The translations under genes and the position numbers were made by a program. Of a DNA stretch of 37,588 nt, positions 25,646 through 33,002 are shown piece after piece (position 1 is the stretch's first letter; each line of letters begins with the position of its first letter). Location: NCBI GenBank assembly GCA_020429395.1, contig JAGQLL010000012.1:1-37588 (forward strand), in the 5' to 3' direction. The notes beneath the pieces are model-generated. The model did no database searches. It was not told the DNA's origin and worked only from the letters and a program-made list of their open reading frames with translations. The stretch comes from Candidatus Dojkabacteria bacterium (GTDB taxonomy: Bacteria > Patescibacteriota > Dojkabacteria > B142 > OLB20).

Positions 25646-26355
25646 TTATCTGTCTGATGACTAATTGTTATCGGCAAATCCTTCATCAAATGTTTGTCGT
25701 AGCCTAGTTTGATGAGTTCAATGTATGCTTTTTCCGTTTCTTTCGGAATTTCCTGAAATATCTGATATCCCAATTTAGGATAATTTATTATTCGCTGGAT
25801 ATCTCCAACCATAATGTTAATTATTAAATCCTTTTCGACAATTTTTCCAACATATTCGTCATAAGTATATGGTGCTGATGTGACAATTAACCTGGTCGAA
25901 CTGTCAGGCCAGTAGTTCTTAAATGTTGCATATGCTCTTCTTTCCATTGAAGGTTTGTGGACCAAGAGCACCTTTTTGGGCAATAGATTCATGTTTTTCA
26001 ATACTTCATATGAAAATAATACATTTTCACCAGAGTTACTTGATTTGGTTTCCATTATAATTGATTCTTCCGGTACTCCATTTTCAATAGCAACCTCTGC
26101 ATATTTCTCTGCCTCGGAATCTTTTCCCCAATCTGTTTTCTGGATATTTTGACTATCATGGATAGATAAGTTCGTAGCATTACCACCTGAAATTAGAATT
26201 CGCGGTGCAAATTTCTCTTTGAATAATTTAGCACAATAAGCAGGAACAGAAAGATCAATTGATGTAAAACAAAAAATTATATCTGCAGATTCTAGAACTT
26301 GGTTTAAATGATGGTAATCCCACAGTTTTTTGGCGAGTAAATCGATATTATTCAT
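25642..26355 (-). CDS. YdcF/SanA-family (DUF218) protein
   Basis: 237 residues. Rossmann-like DUF218 fold with ILISGGNATN (about 53-62), the acidic/Ser turn WGKDSEAEKYAEVA, METKSSNSGENVLFSYE (about 101-117) and VLLVHKPSMERRAYATF, all in the family's order. Unlike SanA/ElyC there is no membrane helix, so it is cytoplasmic, as is E. coli YdcF. The family is poorly characterised (SAM binding has been reported for YdcF). First gene of the ydcF-def pair. Confidence 0.87.
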   Translation of the reverse strand: MNNIDLLAKKLWDYHHLNQVLESADIIFCFTSIDLSVPAYCAKLFKEKFAPRILISGGNATNLSIHDSQNIQKTDWGKDSEAEKYAEVAIENGVPEESIIMETKSSNSGENVLFSYEVLKNMNLLPKKVLLVHKPSMERRAYATFKNYWPDSSTRLIVTSAPYTYDEYVGKIVEKDLIINIMVGDIQRIINYPKLGYQIFQEIPKETEKAYIELIKLGYDKHLMKDLPITISHQTDK

Positions 26356-26397
26356 AATTGATTTCTTATCTTTGATTTTAGCTTATTTTTAAAACAT

Positions 26398-26425
26398 AAA
26401 AAAGGAGCTCCGTTAGGAGCTCCTT
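26398..26425 (-). terminator. Intrinsic terminator after the secreted Ig-like gene
   Basis: On the minus strand, AAGGAGCTCC and GGAGCTCCTT form a 10-bp stem with a TAAC loop, followed by a T-run. It lies 17 bp past the stop at 26443 and separates this gene from the ydcF-def unit. Confidence 0.93.
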
Positions 26426-26442
26426 AAAATCGTTTTGATTTA

Positions 26443-27141
26443 TTACTTTATTGTTATATTCTGGACTGCAGTTCCTTTTACGACTTTGTTAGCATATTCA
26501 ACTCTCAGATTAAGAGTTTCGCTACATTTTCCTTTTGATTTCGCTATTTTACCCCATTTACTTGTCGCTGTGAATGATTCTCCAGAACCTTTACATACAC
26601 CGCTAGAAGTTCTTTTCCAATTAATTACATTAAAATTCATTGGTCCAGAATAAGTTGATTCTAACCAAAATATCTCACCTACTTTTGCAGTGGTTGGACC
26701 AGAAATCATCACTGAAACATTCTCGACAGGAAGTATATTAACTGTATCAGTTACACTTCCAGGAACAATTACACCATCCCCAATTTCACCGCCAACGATT
26801 TGACCTTTGTATAGAGCTTCTCCGTCAACTGAAATTACACAATTACCAACTTTTTTTGTTGGAATTCTTTTGCTTGTATACCATGTATTTGTTGTTGTGG
26901 TTGACTTTTTACCACATACATTCCAATTCCATGTATAAGAATCGGCATTCATAGCATTGAAGAATTTAGCTTCTATTGATACTTTATCTCCCTTGGCTAC
27001 GACTTCTGGTCTTTCTAGACTAATACTATAACCAACTGTTTTTTTATAGTTCGTATAAGCTTCGACTTTATTAATTCCAAGAAATGGAATCGTTATTAAG
27101 ACCAAAGCGATAATTGCTGCTTGTATTTTTAACAATTTCAT
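26443..27141 (-). CDS. Secreted Ig-like protein with signal peptide, unknown
   Basis: 232 residues. A signal peptide (basic KLLKIQ, hydrophobic IIALVLITIPFLG, then a VEAY cleavage region around 25-30). The mature part has two Ig-like beta domains: about 35-135 with WNWNVCGKK and NCVISVDGEAL, and about 140-232 with NFNVINWKRTSSGVCKGSG. Each has one pair of cysteines that could form a disulfide. Monocistronic, with its own extended -10 promoter and a strong terminator, so probably well expressed. No membrane anchor is seen after the signal peptide, so it may be released or processed to the surface. Ligand unknown. Confidence 0.8.
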   Translation of the reverse strand: MKLLKIQAAIIALVLITIPFLGINKVEAYTNYKKTVGYSISLERPEVVAKGDKVSIEAKFFNAMNADSYTWNWNVCGKKSTTTTNTWYTSKRIPTKKVGNCVISVDGEALYKGQIVGGEIGDGVIVPGSVTDTVNILPVENVSVMISGPTTAKVGEIFWLESTYSGPMNFNVINWKRTSSGVCKGSGESFTATSKWGKIAKSKGKCSETLNLRVEYANKVVKGTAVQNITIK

Positions 27142-27176
27142 AATAAATAAATAATAAATAAATTAACTATATATAT

Positions 27177-27185
27177 ATTATATAC
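27177..27185 (-). promoter_or_regulatory. Extended -10 promoter of the secreted Ig-like gene
   Basis: TG-G-TATAAT on the minus strand (27185 to 27177). A start near 27170 would give a short T-rich leader (TTAATTTATTTATTATTT) with no Shine-Dalgarno before the ATG at 27141. Confidence 0.55.
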
Positions 27186-27246
27186 CAGATGTTGCTTTTT
27201 GTGTTATAAAAAATTCTTTTGTATTATTAAACATATTTATATACAA

Positions 27247-27837
27247 ATGCTAACTTTTTCATTATTCTGGTTTTTAGTTGCCATTAGCATCGCAATCTTT
27301 GAAATAGAGCTTGAAGGTAAATATGGATGGGCAGAGAAAAGTGCTACCTGGAGTCGAAAGTTTATGCCTCCGAAAGCATTCAGATTGTTTGCAGGGGCAA
27401 GAGTGCTGACTGGTTATCATATATTTTTGAATATCTTCTTGTTTCTATTTATGCACTCTCCCTTCTTCTTCGGTATGGAGTTTACAATAATTGCTGAATT
27501 AAAATTATTAGCAATTTATTTAGTATGGACAATGTTTTGGGATTTCCTTTGGTTTATTCTAAATCCTTACTACGGATGGTCTAAATTCGCACCAAAAGCT
27601 GTTTGGTGGTTTGGAGAAGAACCTTGGATTATGAATAAGTTGCCAGTCAAATACTTCGTTCAGATTGGTGTGAGTTTATCATTGATTCTTCTCGCGGTAT
27701 TTCTAGGAGCAGAAAATCGAATTATAGTAGATCATTTTATTATGATTTTTTTGTTTATTCTTTTCACTGCTTTAACGCACTTTCTTATTCGCCCTTCATT
27801 TCACAAATATTATTGGGCACTCCACAAGAGAATCTAG
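27247..27837 (+). CDS. Tryptophan-rich multi-pass membrane protein, unknown
   Basis: 196 residues from the ATG at 27247. An in-frame ATG at 27199 adds 16 residues but overlaps the likely promoter region, so I prefer the inner start. About five membrane helices: 1-17, 52-72, 77-97, 130-150 and 157-177. Conserved-looking aromatic segments include YGWAEKSATWSRK, FWDFLWFILNPYYGWS, VWWFGEEPW and HKYYWALHKR. I recognise no family. It is convergent with heliorhodopsin, and the two stops share CTAG, so a link to retinal biology is possible but unsupported. Confidence 0.8.
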   Translation: MLTFSLFWFLVAISIAIFEIELEGKYGWAEKSATWSRKFMPPKAFRLFAGARVLTGYHIFLNIFLFLFMHSPFFFGMEFTIIAELKLLAIYLVWTMFWDFLWFILNPYYGWSKFAPKAVWWFGEEPWIMNKLPVKYFVQIGVSLSLILLAVFLGAENRIIVDHFIMIFLFILFTALTHFLIRPSFHKYYWALHKRI

Positions 27838-28613
27838 CGTAATGTTCCACTCCATACTTGCCAAGCCAAAAGTGATTTTGCAACTAAACTAAGCGCAATA
27901 TAGACAACTTCTCCGAATAAATAATTCTTCCATCTGCCGACTCTCTTATATTGAAGAATCATATTGATTGCAAAGACATTAAAGAACACGAGTAAAGATA
28001 TGAAAATTCCGTATACGAAGTTCGGTACTACTGCCAGTTCATTTGTATTTTGAACAGCTCCGTAGAAATACCAAGCCATAACTACCCACGGAACTGCTCC
28101 TGCAATACACCCATATATAAAAGCAGTCCAATCAGTCTTAGCAGTGGTTTGATTATGCAATTCCATCATATATCCAAATAGAATCATCATCATATTCAAG
28201 AAAAACAATAAAATCAGACTTGGTAAATCATACATACCCACTAATATTCCAATAATTACAATCATCCACGATGAACTAAAAGCGTATTCAATCCATCTCG
28301 CATAGTTCGCGCCTTTTTTGAGATTTTCAACATATTTTGGGAAATAAACTGTCCCGATTACGAAGTGTGCAATTGCTGACATGAAAAGAAATCCAGCCAC
28401 ACTATAACCTAGTGGAAGATTTAAAATTACTTCTTTTTCTTGCAGTACTTGCATGGCTTTTGTATCAAATTTCAAAAACTCAGTTGTGAGTTTTGCTGTA
28501 GTATCGTTACTTACAATCACCATCAGAATACCTTGTATAAGGTGCAGAAAACCCATGACTATGTTATACGTTTTTAGTCTTCGAAATGTTTGTGGAGAAT
28601 CTGTTAGTTTCAT
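27834..28613 (-). CDS. Heliorhodopsin
   Basis: 259 residues, seven predicted membrane helices. The retinal-binding helix 7 reads SLVAKSLLAWQVWSGTL, with Schiff-base Lys K246 in the heliorhodopsin-specific LxAKSLLAWQxxxGTL context. Helix 3 begins RWIEYAFSSSWM, with counterion E109 (E107 in heliorhodopsin 48C12), and helices 1 and 2 carry H24 and H83 (H23 and H80 in 48C12). The cytoplasm-facing N-terminus distinguishes the family from type 1 rhodopsins. The retinal lysine and counterion are intact, so photoactivity is likely if retinal is available. No retinal-synthesis gene is in the window; scavenged retinal is possible. Convergent with the 27247 gene; a weak minus-strand promoter lies about 30 bp upstream. 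Confidence 0.96.
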   Translation of the reverse strand: MKLTDSPQTFRRLKTYNIVMGFLHLIQGILMVIVSNDTTAKLTTEFLKFDTKAMQVLQEKEVILNLPLGYSVAGFLFMSAIAHFVIGTVYFPKYVENLKKGANYARWIEYAFSSSWMIVIIGILVGMYDLPSLILLFFLNMMMILFGYMMELHNQTTAKTDWTAFIYGCIAGAVPWVVMAWYFYGAVQNTNELAVVPNFVYGIFISLLVFFNVFAINMILQYKRVGRWKNYLFGEVVYIALSLVAKSLLAWQVWSGTLR

Positions 28614-28643
28614 ATAAAAAATAATAATGAATTATATTTGTAT

Positions 28644-28649
28644 ATTATA
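28644..28649 (-). promoter_or_regulatory. Possible -10 box of the heliorhodopsin gene
   Basis: TATAAT on the minus strand, with TGTTGT about 17 bp upstream as a weak -35. Transcription from near 28637 would leave a leader of about 24 nt before the ATG at 28613. Confidence 0.4.
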
Positions 28650-28733
28650 ATATTCATGAGGGTAGGACAACACACAATCTAATAGCCTCTAAAGTGTATC
28701 AAACATAAGTCTTTCAGAATTTATTGATAGATG

Positions 28734-28835
28734 GCGCCCCTGATGTCTTCCCGTGGTTTAACCACTGGAACCCGTTCATACTTTTGTGCGACTGAGAGGA
28801 TATACGGGACTCCAGGGTCAAGCCCTGGAGAGACA
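28734..28835 (+). repeat. GC-rich multi-hairpin element, copy 1 (B-A form)
   Basis: This intergenic stretch (28614-28870) holds no gene. A type B hairpin, CCCGTGG/CCACTGG with a TTTAA loop (one mismatch), is preceded by CCCCTGATGTCTT. About 35 bp later a type A hairpin, CTCCAGGG/CCCTGGAG with a TCAAG loop (perfect 8 bp), is preceded by TATACGGGA and followed by AGAC. Order, spacing and flanking sequence match copies 2 and 3. The first A hairpin present in those copies is missing here. The strand is unproven. Confidence 0.75.
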
Positions 28836-28870
28836 GTGGAGGTGGCCGCTACTTTTCGTTTAGGCTTTCT

Positions 28871-29326
28871 TTAAGTAGATTTCAAATTATGATATTTATC
28901 CAAAACACTAATTTCCCTTTTTAAGAAGTACTCTATGTCATCCATCCCCAATAACTCTTCAATCGTGAACCACTCAACTTCAGAAGTCTCTTCTAGCGGC
29001 TCAGCTTCGCCTGATTTCCAATGAGTGAAGAAGGTTAAACCAACGACAGAAGATCCATCAGACCTTTTAAAGGTATTATTGAATAATAACTCAATTTCAT
29101 TTGTAATTTCTAATCCCACTTCTTCAAAAATCTCACGCTTTAATGTTTTCTGCAGAATATCTATTGTATCTTCATCATTTTCAACTTTTCCACCAGGAAG
29201 CGACCAGGCTCCTGGCATATGGAGTTCTTCCATACTCCTTCTAGCCAATAAATACCTGTCGCCTTTCTTCACCCAAGCTTTGACGGCTACTATGTGAAAT
29301 TTTGCATTATCCTTTGTTTTCATCAT
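28871..29326 (-). CDS. Nudix hydrolase
   Basis: 151 residues, starting at a double Met. The core WSLPGGKVENDEDT precedes a Nudix helix LKREIFEEVGL. The segment between the first Gly pair and REIFEE is about three residues longer than the canonical G-x5-E-x7 spacing, but the catalytic RE...EE..G is intact. WSLPGG and the preceding LLARRSMEELHMPGAW resemble NTP pyrophosphohydrolases of the MutT group. The start overlaps the stop of the 29326-29616 gene in TAATG, so the two are coupled. Substrate unknown. Confidence 0.9.
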   Translation of the reverse strand: MMKTKDNAKFHIVAVKAWVKKGDRYLLARRSMEELHMPGAWSLPGGKVENDEDTIDILQKTLKREIFEEVGLEITNEIELLFNNTFKRSDGSSVVGLTFFTHWKSGEAEPLEETSEVEWFTIEELLGMDDIEYFLKREISVLDKYHNLKST

Positions 29327-29616
29327 TAGTAGTCTTCATTTTTATTATCACCTTTTTTCCAACCCCATCTCCATTTGGACGAAGGACCTTTCTTTTTAGA
29401 TATGAATAACAACAATATGGTCATTGTGATAATGAGAAAGTCTTGGATAAACATATAATTAAATCTCTCAGATTCGATTTTATCAGAGAAATACACAACA
29501 ATCAATGAGAGCAAAACAACATAAACAATCAAGACAAACCATCCTTCTTTACTTGAAGGCACCCATCCATAACCGTATCTTTTTCTTTTAAACCAGAATT
29601 TATTTTCGTTTTTCAT
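29326..29616 (-). CDS. Small two-helix membrane protein, unknown
   Basis: 96 residues. A basic, aromatic N-terminus (FWFKRKRYGYGWVPSSKEGW) is followed by two membrane helices (about 26-45 and 57-75) and a Lys/Trp-rich tail (KWRWGWKKG). Both ends should be cytoplasmic. I recognise no family. It is translationally coupled to the following Nudix gene. Confidence 0.75.
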   Translation of the reverse strand: MKNENKFWFKRKRYGYGWVPSSKEGWFVLIVYVVLLSLIVVYFSDKIESERFNYMFIQDFLIITMTILLLFISKKKGPSSKWRWGWKKGDNKNEDY

Positions 29617-29684
29617 TTTGAGAAGACTATTTATTATTTAATTATACTGCAAATGGTATATGTATGAATAGATGATTTAGAGAG

Positions 29685-29856
29685 TATACGGGACTCCGCG
29701 GTCCCTCCCTTCCGGCAGGACAAGTTAACCGCGGAGTGACGCAGAGAGTCCAAGCCCCTGAGGTCTTCCCGTGGCTTGACCACGGGATCTCGTAGGTCCT
29801 ATAAGTTCATGTGAGAAGAAAAATGGGACTCCGTGCTTAAAGCACGGAGAGACGCG
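29685..29856 (+). repeat. GC-rich multi-hairpin element, copy 2 (A-B-A form)
   Basis: Three hairpins. A1: CTCCGCGGT (29694-29702)/ACCGCGGAG (29728-29736), 9 bp with a 25-nt loop. B: CCCGTGG/CCACGGG (29768-29786), loop CTTGA. A2: CTCCGTGC/GCACGGAG (29829-29849), loop TTAAA. Each A hairpin sits between GGGA and (A/T)GAC. GC-rich in an AT-rich genome. It lies between the small membrane gene and the zincin gene, ending just past the zincin stop; 29617-29863 holds no gene. Confidence 0.8.
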
Positions 29857-29863
29857 GGGGCAG

Positions 29864-30250
29864 TCAATATCCAACACCTCTCTTCTTCTCAGCTTCACGG
29901 ACTTCATCCTCATTCATTCCGAAGTGGTGGGCGATTTCATGCCAGACTGTGTTTTTCACAATTTCACGCATTCTTTCTGGATCACCTTGAGTAGCATTTT
30001 GTATGGGACCTTGGAAAACCGTAATTCTATCGGGCATGGCCATTGCGTACCCTGAGCCTCTTTTCGTCAACGGAACACCTTCGTATAGACCGAACAAAGT
30101 CCATCCTGCTCGTAGATTTATTTTTCTTTGTTGCTCCATGCTTGGATATGGTGAGACAAATATGGCAACATTGTCTAATTTCTGCCTAAACTCAAGTGGG
30201 ATTTGCTCTATTCCTTGTTCTACAAGTTTTTCGAATTCTGACTGATTCAT
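29864..30250 (-). CDS. Minimal zincin metallopeptidase (DUF1025-like)
   Basis: 128 residues from the Met at 30250. A longer start at 30271 adds seven residues, but the family typically begins with a segment like MNQSEFEKLVEQG, and a GGGAG lies 12 nt before the inner start. The zinc motif HEIAHHFGMNEDEV carries HExxHxxGM near residue 104, preceded by a typical TVW strand. ITVFQGPIQ and the helix ERMREIVKNTV are family hallmarks. Members are small, presumably cytoplasmic, neutral zinc metallopeptidases of unknown substrate. Confidence 0.88.
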   Translation of the reverse strand: MNQSEFEKLVEQGIEQIPLEFRQKLDNVAIFVSPYPSMEQQRKINLRAGWTLFGLYEGVPLTKRGSGYAMAMPDRITVFQGPIQNATQGDPERMREIVKNTVWHEIAHHFGMNEDEVREAEKKRGVGY

Positions 30251-30312
30251 GGATATTGATAACTCCCTCATTTTAACATGAGTTATATCATTGCCTTGAT
30301 TTCTCTAAATTC

Positions 30313-30555
30313 CTATTTTTTATTTCTATCGAAGAAATATAACGTGGAGAAGAACCAAACTTGTGGGGATAGTATTAATAGCATTATATATACTGTGGTT
30401 AAAACTGTACTGGTCTGCACTTGGTCAAACTCTCTGATATCACCCATAAATACTTTAACAAAAGGAGTCGAGATAAAATATATAAGACAAAATATCACAA
30501 CCATAAGAACACCAAAACCAGCCGATTCAAAAAAATTTAGAACCTTACTAGACAT
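30313..30555 (-). CDS. Small two-helix membrane protein, unknown
   Basis: 80 residues. Two membrane helices (about 12-35 and 49-73) separated by an acidic loop GDIREFDQVQTS, with a basic C-terminal tail DRNKK. No family recognised. It stands alone in the accessory stretch, 62 bp upstream of the zincin start on the same strand. Confidence 0.6.
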   Translation of the reverse strand: MSSKVLNFFESAGFGVLMVVIFCLIYFISTPFVKVFMGDIREFDQVQTSTVLTTVYIMLLILSPQVWFFSTLYFFDRNKK

Positions 30556-30680
30556 TTTATAAAATTTAAAAGTAAATTAAATATTACCATATAAATTAAT
30601 TCTCATACGAGCCAACCTTTTTCACACTTTAATTCTCTATAGAATAAATGTAGTTAAATCACTTATCTCGAAGAGTTGAA

Positions 30681-31583
30681 TTAGAGAGGAACGGGACCAG
30701 GCCCTGGTCTGTATAGTTTAAACTCATTGATACAACCAGGTATAGAATAATCCAACTCTTCATAAATCATTGAATTATCTATAAAATTTTCCCACTCTTC
30801 CATTAATAATTTTAATTTAGATTCATATTCTGCTTTGGTTTCGGAGGGCAATAATTGAAGGGGACAATAATATAATGTAGAGTCGTTAATTAAATTTTCT
30901 TTAGAGATTCTTATCTGGAAGTTTGCTAAGGCCCCTTCATCATTTAATCCCAGCTTTCCTAATACTTGACCAGCTTTAACCTTTTCACCTTCAGATACTT
31001 GCAAGTCCAAAACACCAGAATAATATATTTGATAAATGTCGTTATAAGATAATATTAATGTATAATTCGAACTAATCATATCGAAAGAAATATCACGTAC
31101 TTCACTATCCAATGCTGCTATTACATCTGTTCCCGGTTCGAGAAAATCAAAAGAAAGAGAATAGTTATAATTATATTCTTTTACTTCTCCAAAAGAACTA
31201 ATTGGTTTGCGGTCATCTTTGGGTTGTTCGAACCTGAAAGCACCAGCCATTAAAGTAGCAGGATCGAAGGCTTCGAAATCAATTGGGGCAATTCCTAAAT
31301 TTGAGAGTATGGGAGGACTAGACTCAATAAATTTTTCACAATTGTTAATTATCCAATAGTATCCTTCCTCGCCTACTATGTAAGCCCCACCTATCCAATC
31401 TGCAGATATATTTTTCCCAGACACTTTCAATGTATAAGGACATGTATGATACTGCAAAGACTCGAATGCTGTTTGTGGATTCTTAATATCTTTGTTGGTG
31501 CTGTTGAAATATACGAAGAGTATGTAAAATAAACCAAATATAAATAATAAGAATAACAACTTGAGTTTAACGAAGTGTTTCAT
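30681..31583 (-). CDS. Anchored protein with a degenerate M23 (LytM)-like domain
   Basis: 300 residues. A basic N-terminus and one membrane helix (about 8-27). The domain at about 143-230 follows the M23 pattern: FDFLEPGTDVIAALDSEVRD, YTLILSY, then VSEGEKVKAGQVLGKLGLND and NFQIRIS. M23 peptidases carry the zinc ligands H..D and HxH. Here HxGID becomes SLSFDF (D146 kept, His lost), YaHL becomes YYSGV, and HLHFE becomes FQIRIS, so no histidine ligand remains. It is therefore a pseudo-enzyme or cell-wall-binding domain. It contains C48, C82, C238 and C283. Confidence 0.72.
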   Translation of the reverse strand: MKHFVKLKLLFLLFIFGLFYILFVYFNSTNKDIKNPQTAFESLQYHTCPYTLKVSGKNISADWIGGAYIVGEEGYYWIINNCEKFIESSPPILSNLGIAPIDFEAFDPATLMAGAFRFEQPKDDRKPISSFGEVKEYNYNYSLSFDFLEPGTDVIAALDSEVRDISFDMISSNYTLILSYNDIYQIYYSGVLDLQVSEGEKVKAGQVLGKLGLNDEGALANFQIRISKENLINDSTLYYCPLQLLPSETKAEYESKLKLLMEEWENFIDNSMIYEELDYSIPGCINEFKLYRPGPGPVPL

Positions 31584-31736
31584 GTTATTTTTACCTAACT
31601 ATATAAGAAATTAAATTAACTAATATTTCTATATTCATAAATTATGATAATTAAGTATCACTAAGATGTCTAGCGAAACAACTTGCAGTCATGGGAGTAC
31701 TCTTGAAGATTATTTTTTAGAATTTTGTCTGTAGAA

Positions 31737-32243
31737 TTATATTTCTATGAGTCTATACTCCTCCACCTGACTTTTTTCGCTACCAAATAAAAATACTCCT
31801 TCGAAGCTCTTCCCTGCGAAGAGCAAGTCTAGCCAATATTTATTATCACTAAACATATTTTCTCTGGGAATTTCATCCAGATTGAACCAGATTGGTTTTA
31901 TAACTTCACTTTCTTCAGGTTTACCAGACCATTTTGTGATTAAGTAAAAATGTCCCTCCATATCCCATTGAGGATTATGTGGGTTAATATATTTCAGTTG
32001 TCCAAATTTCTGATATTTAGTAACCTTGACTCCAATTTCTTCTAATATTTCTCTTTCTAAACATTCATCTGTCGATTCTTCCCCATCTACCTTCCCCCCA
32101 ATACCAGCATAAAGGTCCTTTCCCAAATCGTTTGAGACTTTCTTTCGTTTTCCAAGTAATACCTTTCCGTCTTTCACCATAAATCCCGCTACAGCTTGAA
32201 CGTAGTTCAAATCTTTTTTTAAATATTCGTCTATTTTTGTCAT
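31737..32243 (-). CDS. Nudix hydrolase, MTH1/NUDT1-like
   Basis: 168 residues. A perfect Nudix box: GGKVDGEESTDECLEREILE followed by EIGV. The C-terminal segment NMFSDNKYWLDLLFAGKSFE then GVFLFG matches the human MTH1 sequence around MWPDDSYWFPLLL and KFHGYFKF, which is specific to that subgroup. MTH1 hydrolyses oxidised purine nucleotides such as 8-oxo-dGTP, so nucleotide-pool sanitation is likely. It is divergent from the RHH fusion gene at 32321. Confidence 0.92.
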   Translation of the reverse strand: MTKIDEYLKKDLNYVQAVAGFMVKDGKVLLGKRKKVSNDLGKDLYAGIGGKVDGEESTDECLEREILEEIGVKVTKYQKFGQLKYINPHNPQWDMEGHFYLITKWSGKPEESEVIKPIWFNLDEIPRENMFSDNKYWLDLLFAGKSFEGVFLFGSEKSQVEEYRLIEI

Positions 32244-32261
32244 TAAATTTTATTAATTAGT

Positions 32262-32319
32262 TTGATTATAAAATATTAAAATCGTAAAATATATGCACAT
32301 TATGCACATTTTATCCACA
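32262..32319 (+). promoter_or_regulatory. Promoter and direct-repeat operator of the RHH-fusion gene
   Basis: -35 TTGATT (32262-32267), a 17-bp spacer and -10 TAAAAT (32285-32290) are followed at once by three related units: ATATGCACAT, TATGCACAT and TTATCCACAT (32291-32320), which run into the ATG at 32321. The repeats overlap the likely transcription start. RHH repressors bind such short direct repeats. Two units, TTATGCACA (32300-32308) and TTATCCACA (32311-32319), also match the DnaA-box consensus, so DnaA is an alternative binder. Confidence 0.65.
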
Positions 32320-32320
32320 T

Positions 32321-32926
32321 ATGAAAATATACTTTACCGCTTCTACTGCGGAGTTTAACAAATACAAGAAAACATACTTCGCAATAAGAGATTATTTAGT
32401 GCAAGAAAATCACACCTTAACAAGAGATTGGCTAAAACATACTGGAGAGAGGATAAAGGAGGGAGACTTGAATGTCAGCGATATTAAAAAGATTTACAAT
32501 AAATGTGTATTGGCAATTAATCAGGCACAATTAGTTATTATCGAAGATACCGTCTCGAATTTTAGTACAGGTCATCAAATAACCCTAGCCCTCCAGAAAC
32601 AAAAGCCTACCCTCGTTCTATGGCAAGGCAAGAAACATAGATATTTTAATCAAATGTTTATCCACGGAATTGATTCTGAACATTTAGAAATTGCTCAGTA
32701 CAAACCAACAAATTTAGAGACAATCATTAATACATTTATAAATAAATATCAGGATTATAATAATAAAACTCGATTTAATTTGGTTTTAAACCAATATGAA
32801 AGGAATTATCTAGATTGGGTGCAATTCAACCGTGCGACAAGTAGGACGAAAATAATTAAAAATGCTCTAAAGGAAAAAATTGATGAGGATGATGAATATA
32901 AAAATTATTTGAGTCGAATTAATTAA
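32321..32926 (+). CDS. Nucleoside 2-deoxyribosyltransferase-like protein fused to a ribbon-helix-helix domain
   Basis: 201 residues. Residues 1-110 have a Rossmann-like NDT/DUF4406-type fold: KIYFTASTAEF, AIRDYLVQENHTL, a long polar helix, AQLVIIEDTVSNFSTGHQIT with E75 followed by the STGHQ motif, then KPTLVLW. Residues about 152-190 (FNLVLNQYERNYLDWVQF, then NRATSRTKIIKNALKEKI) look like a ribbon-helix-helix DNA-binding domain. Together this resembles a nucleotide-hydrolysing or nucleotide-sensing regulator. The three direct repeats just before its start are a likely autoregulatory site. Catalytic activity and substrate cannot be deduced. Confidence 0.75.
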   Translation: MKIYFTASTAEFNKYKKTYFAIRDYLVQENHTLTRDWLKHTGERIKEGDLNVSDIKKIYNKCVLAINQAQLVIIEDTVSNFSTGHQITLALQKQKPTLVLWQGKKHRYFNQMFIHGIDSEHLEIAQYKPTNLETIINTFINKYQDYNNKTRFNLVLNQYERNYLDWVQFNRATSRTKIIKNALKEKIDEDDEYKNYLSRIN

Positions 32927-33002
32927 TATATTGAGTCGTATGTTATTCCATATTTTAAATTAGGAATCCCCACGTTTCTATATTGCGTTTACGAGAATAA
33001 GC

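Noticed and set aside
29864-30271. Longer start of the zincin at 30271
   Set aside because: Family members begin near the inner Met, and the extra residues have no similarity; not excluded entirely.
30681-31583. Active M23 peptidase
   Set aside because: No histidine ligand in any of the expected positions.
10520-32319. Replication origin, because of several DnaA-box matches
   Set aside because: Only one perfect box at 10520 and two close together at 32300-32319; no dnaA/dnaN neighbours, no cluster and no skew evidence available.
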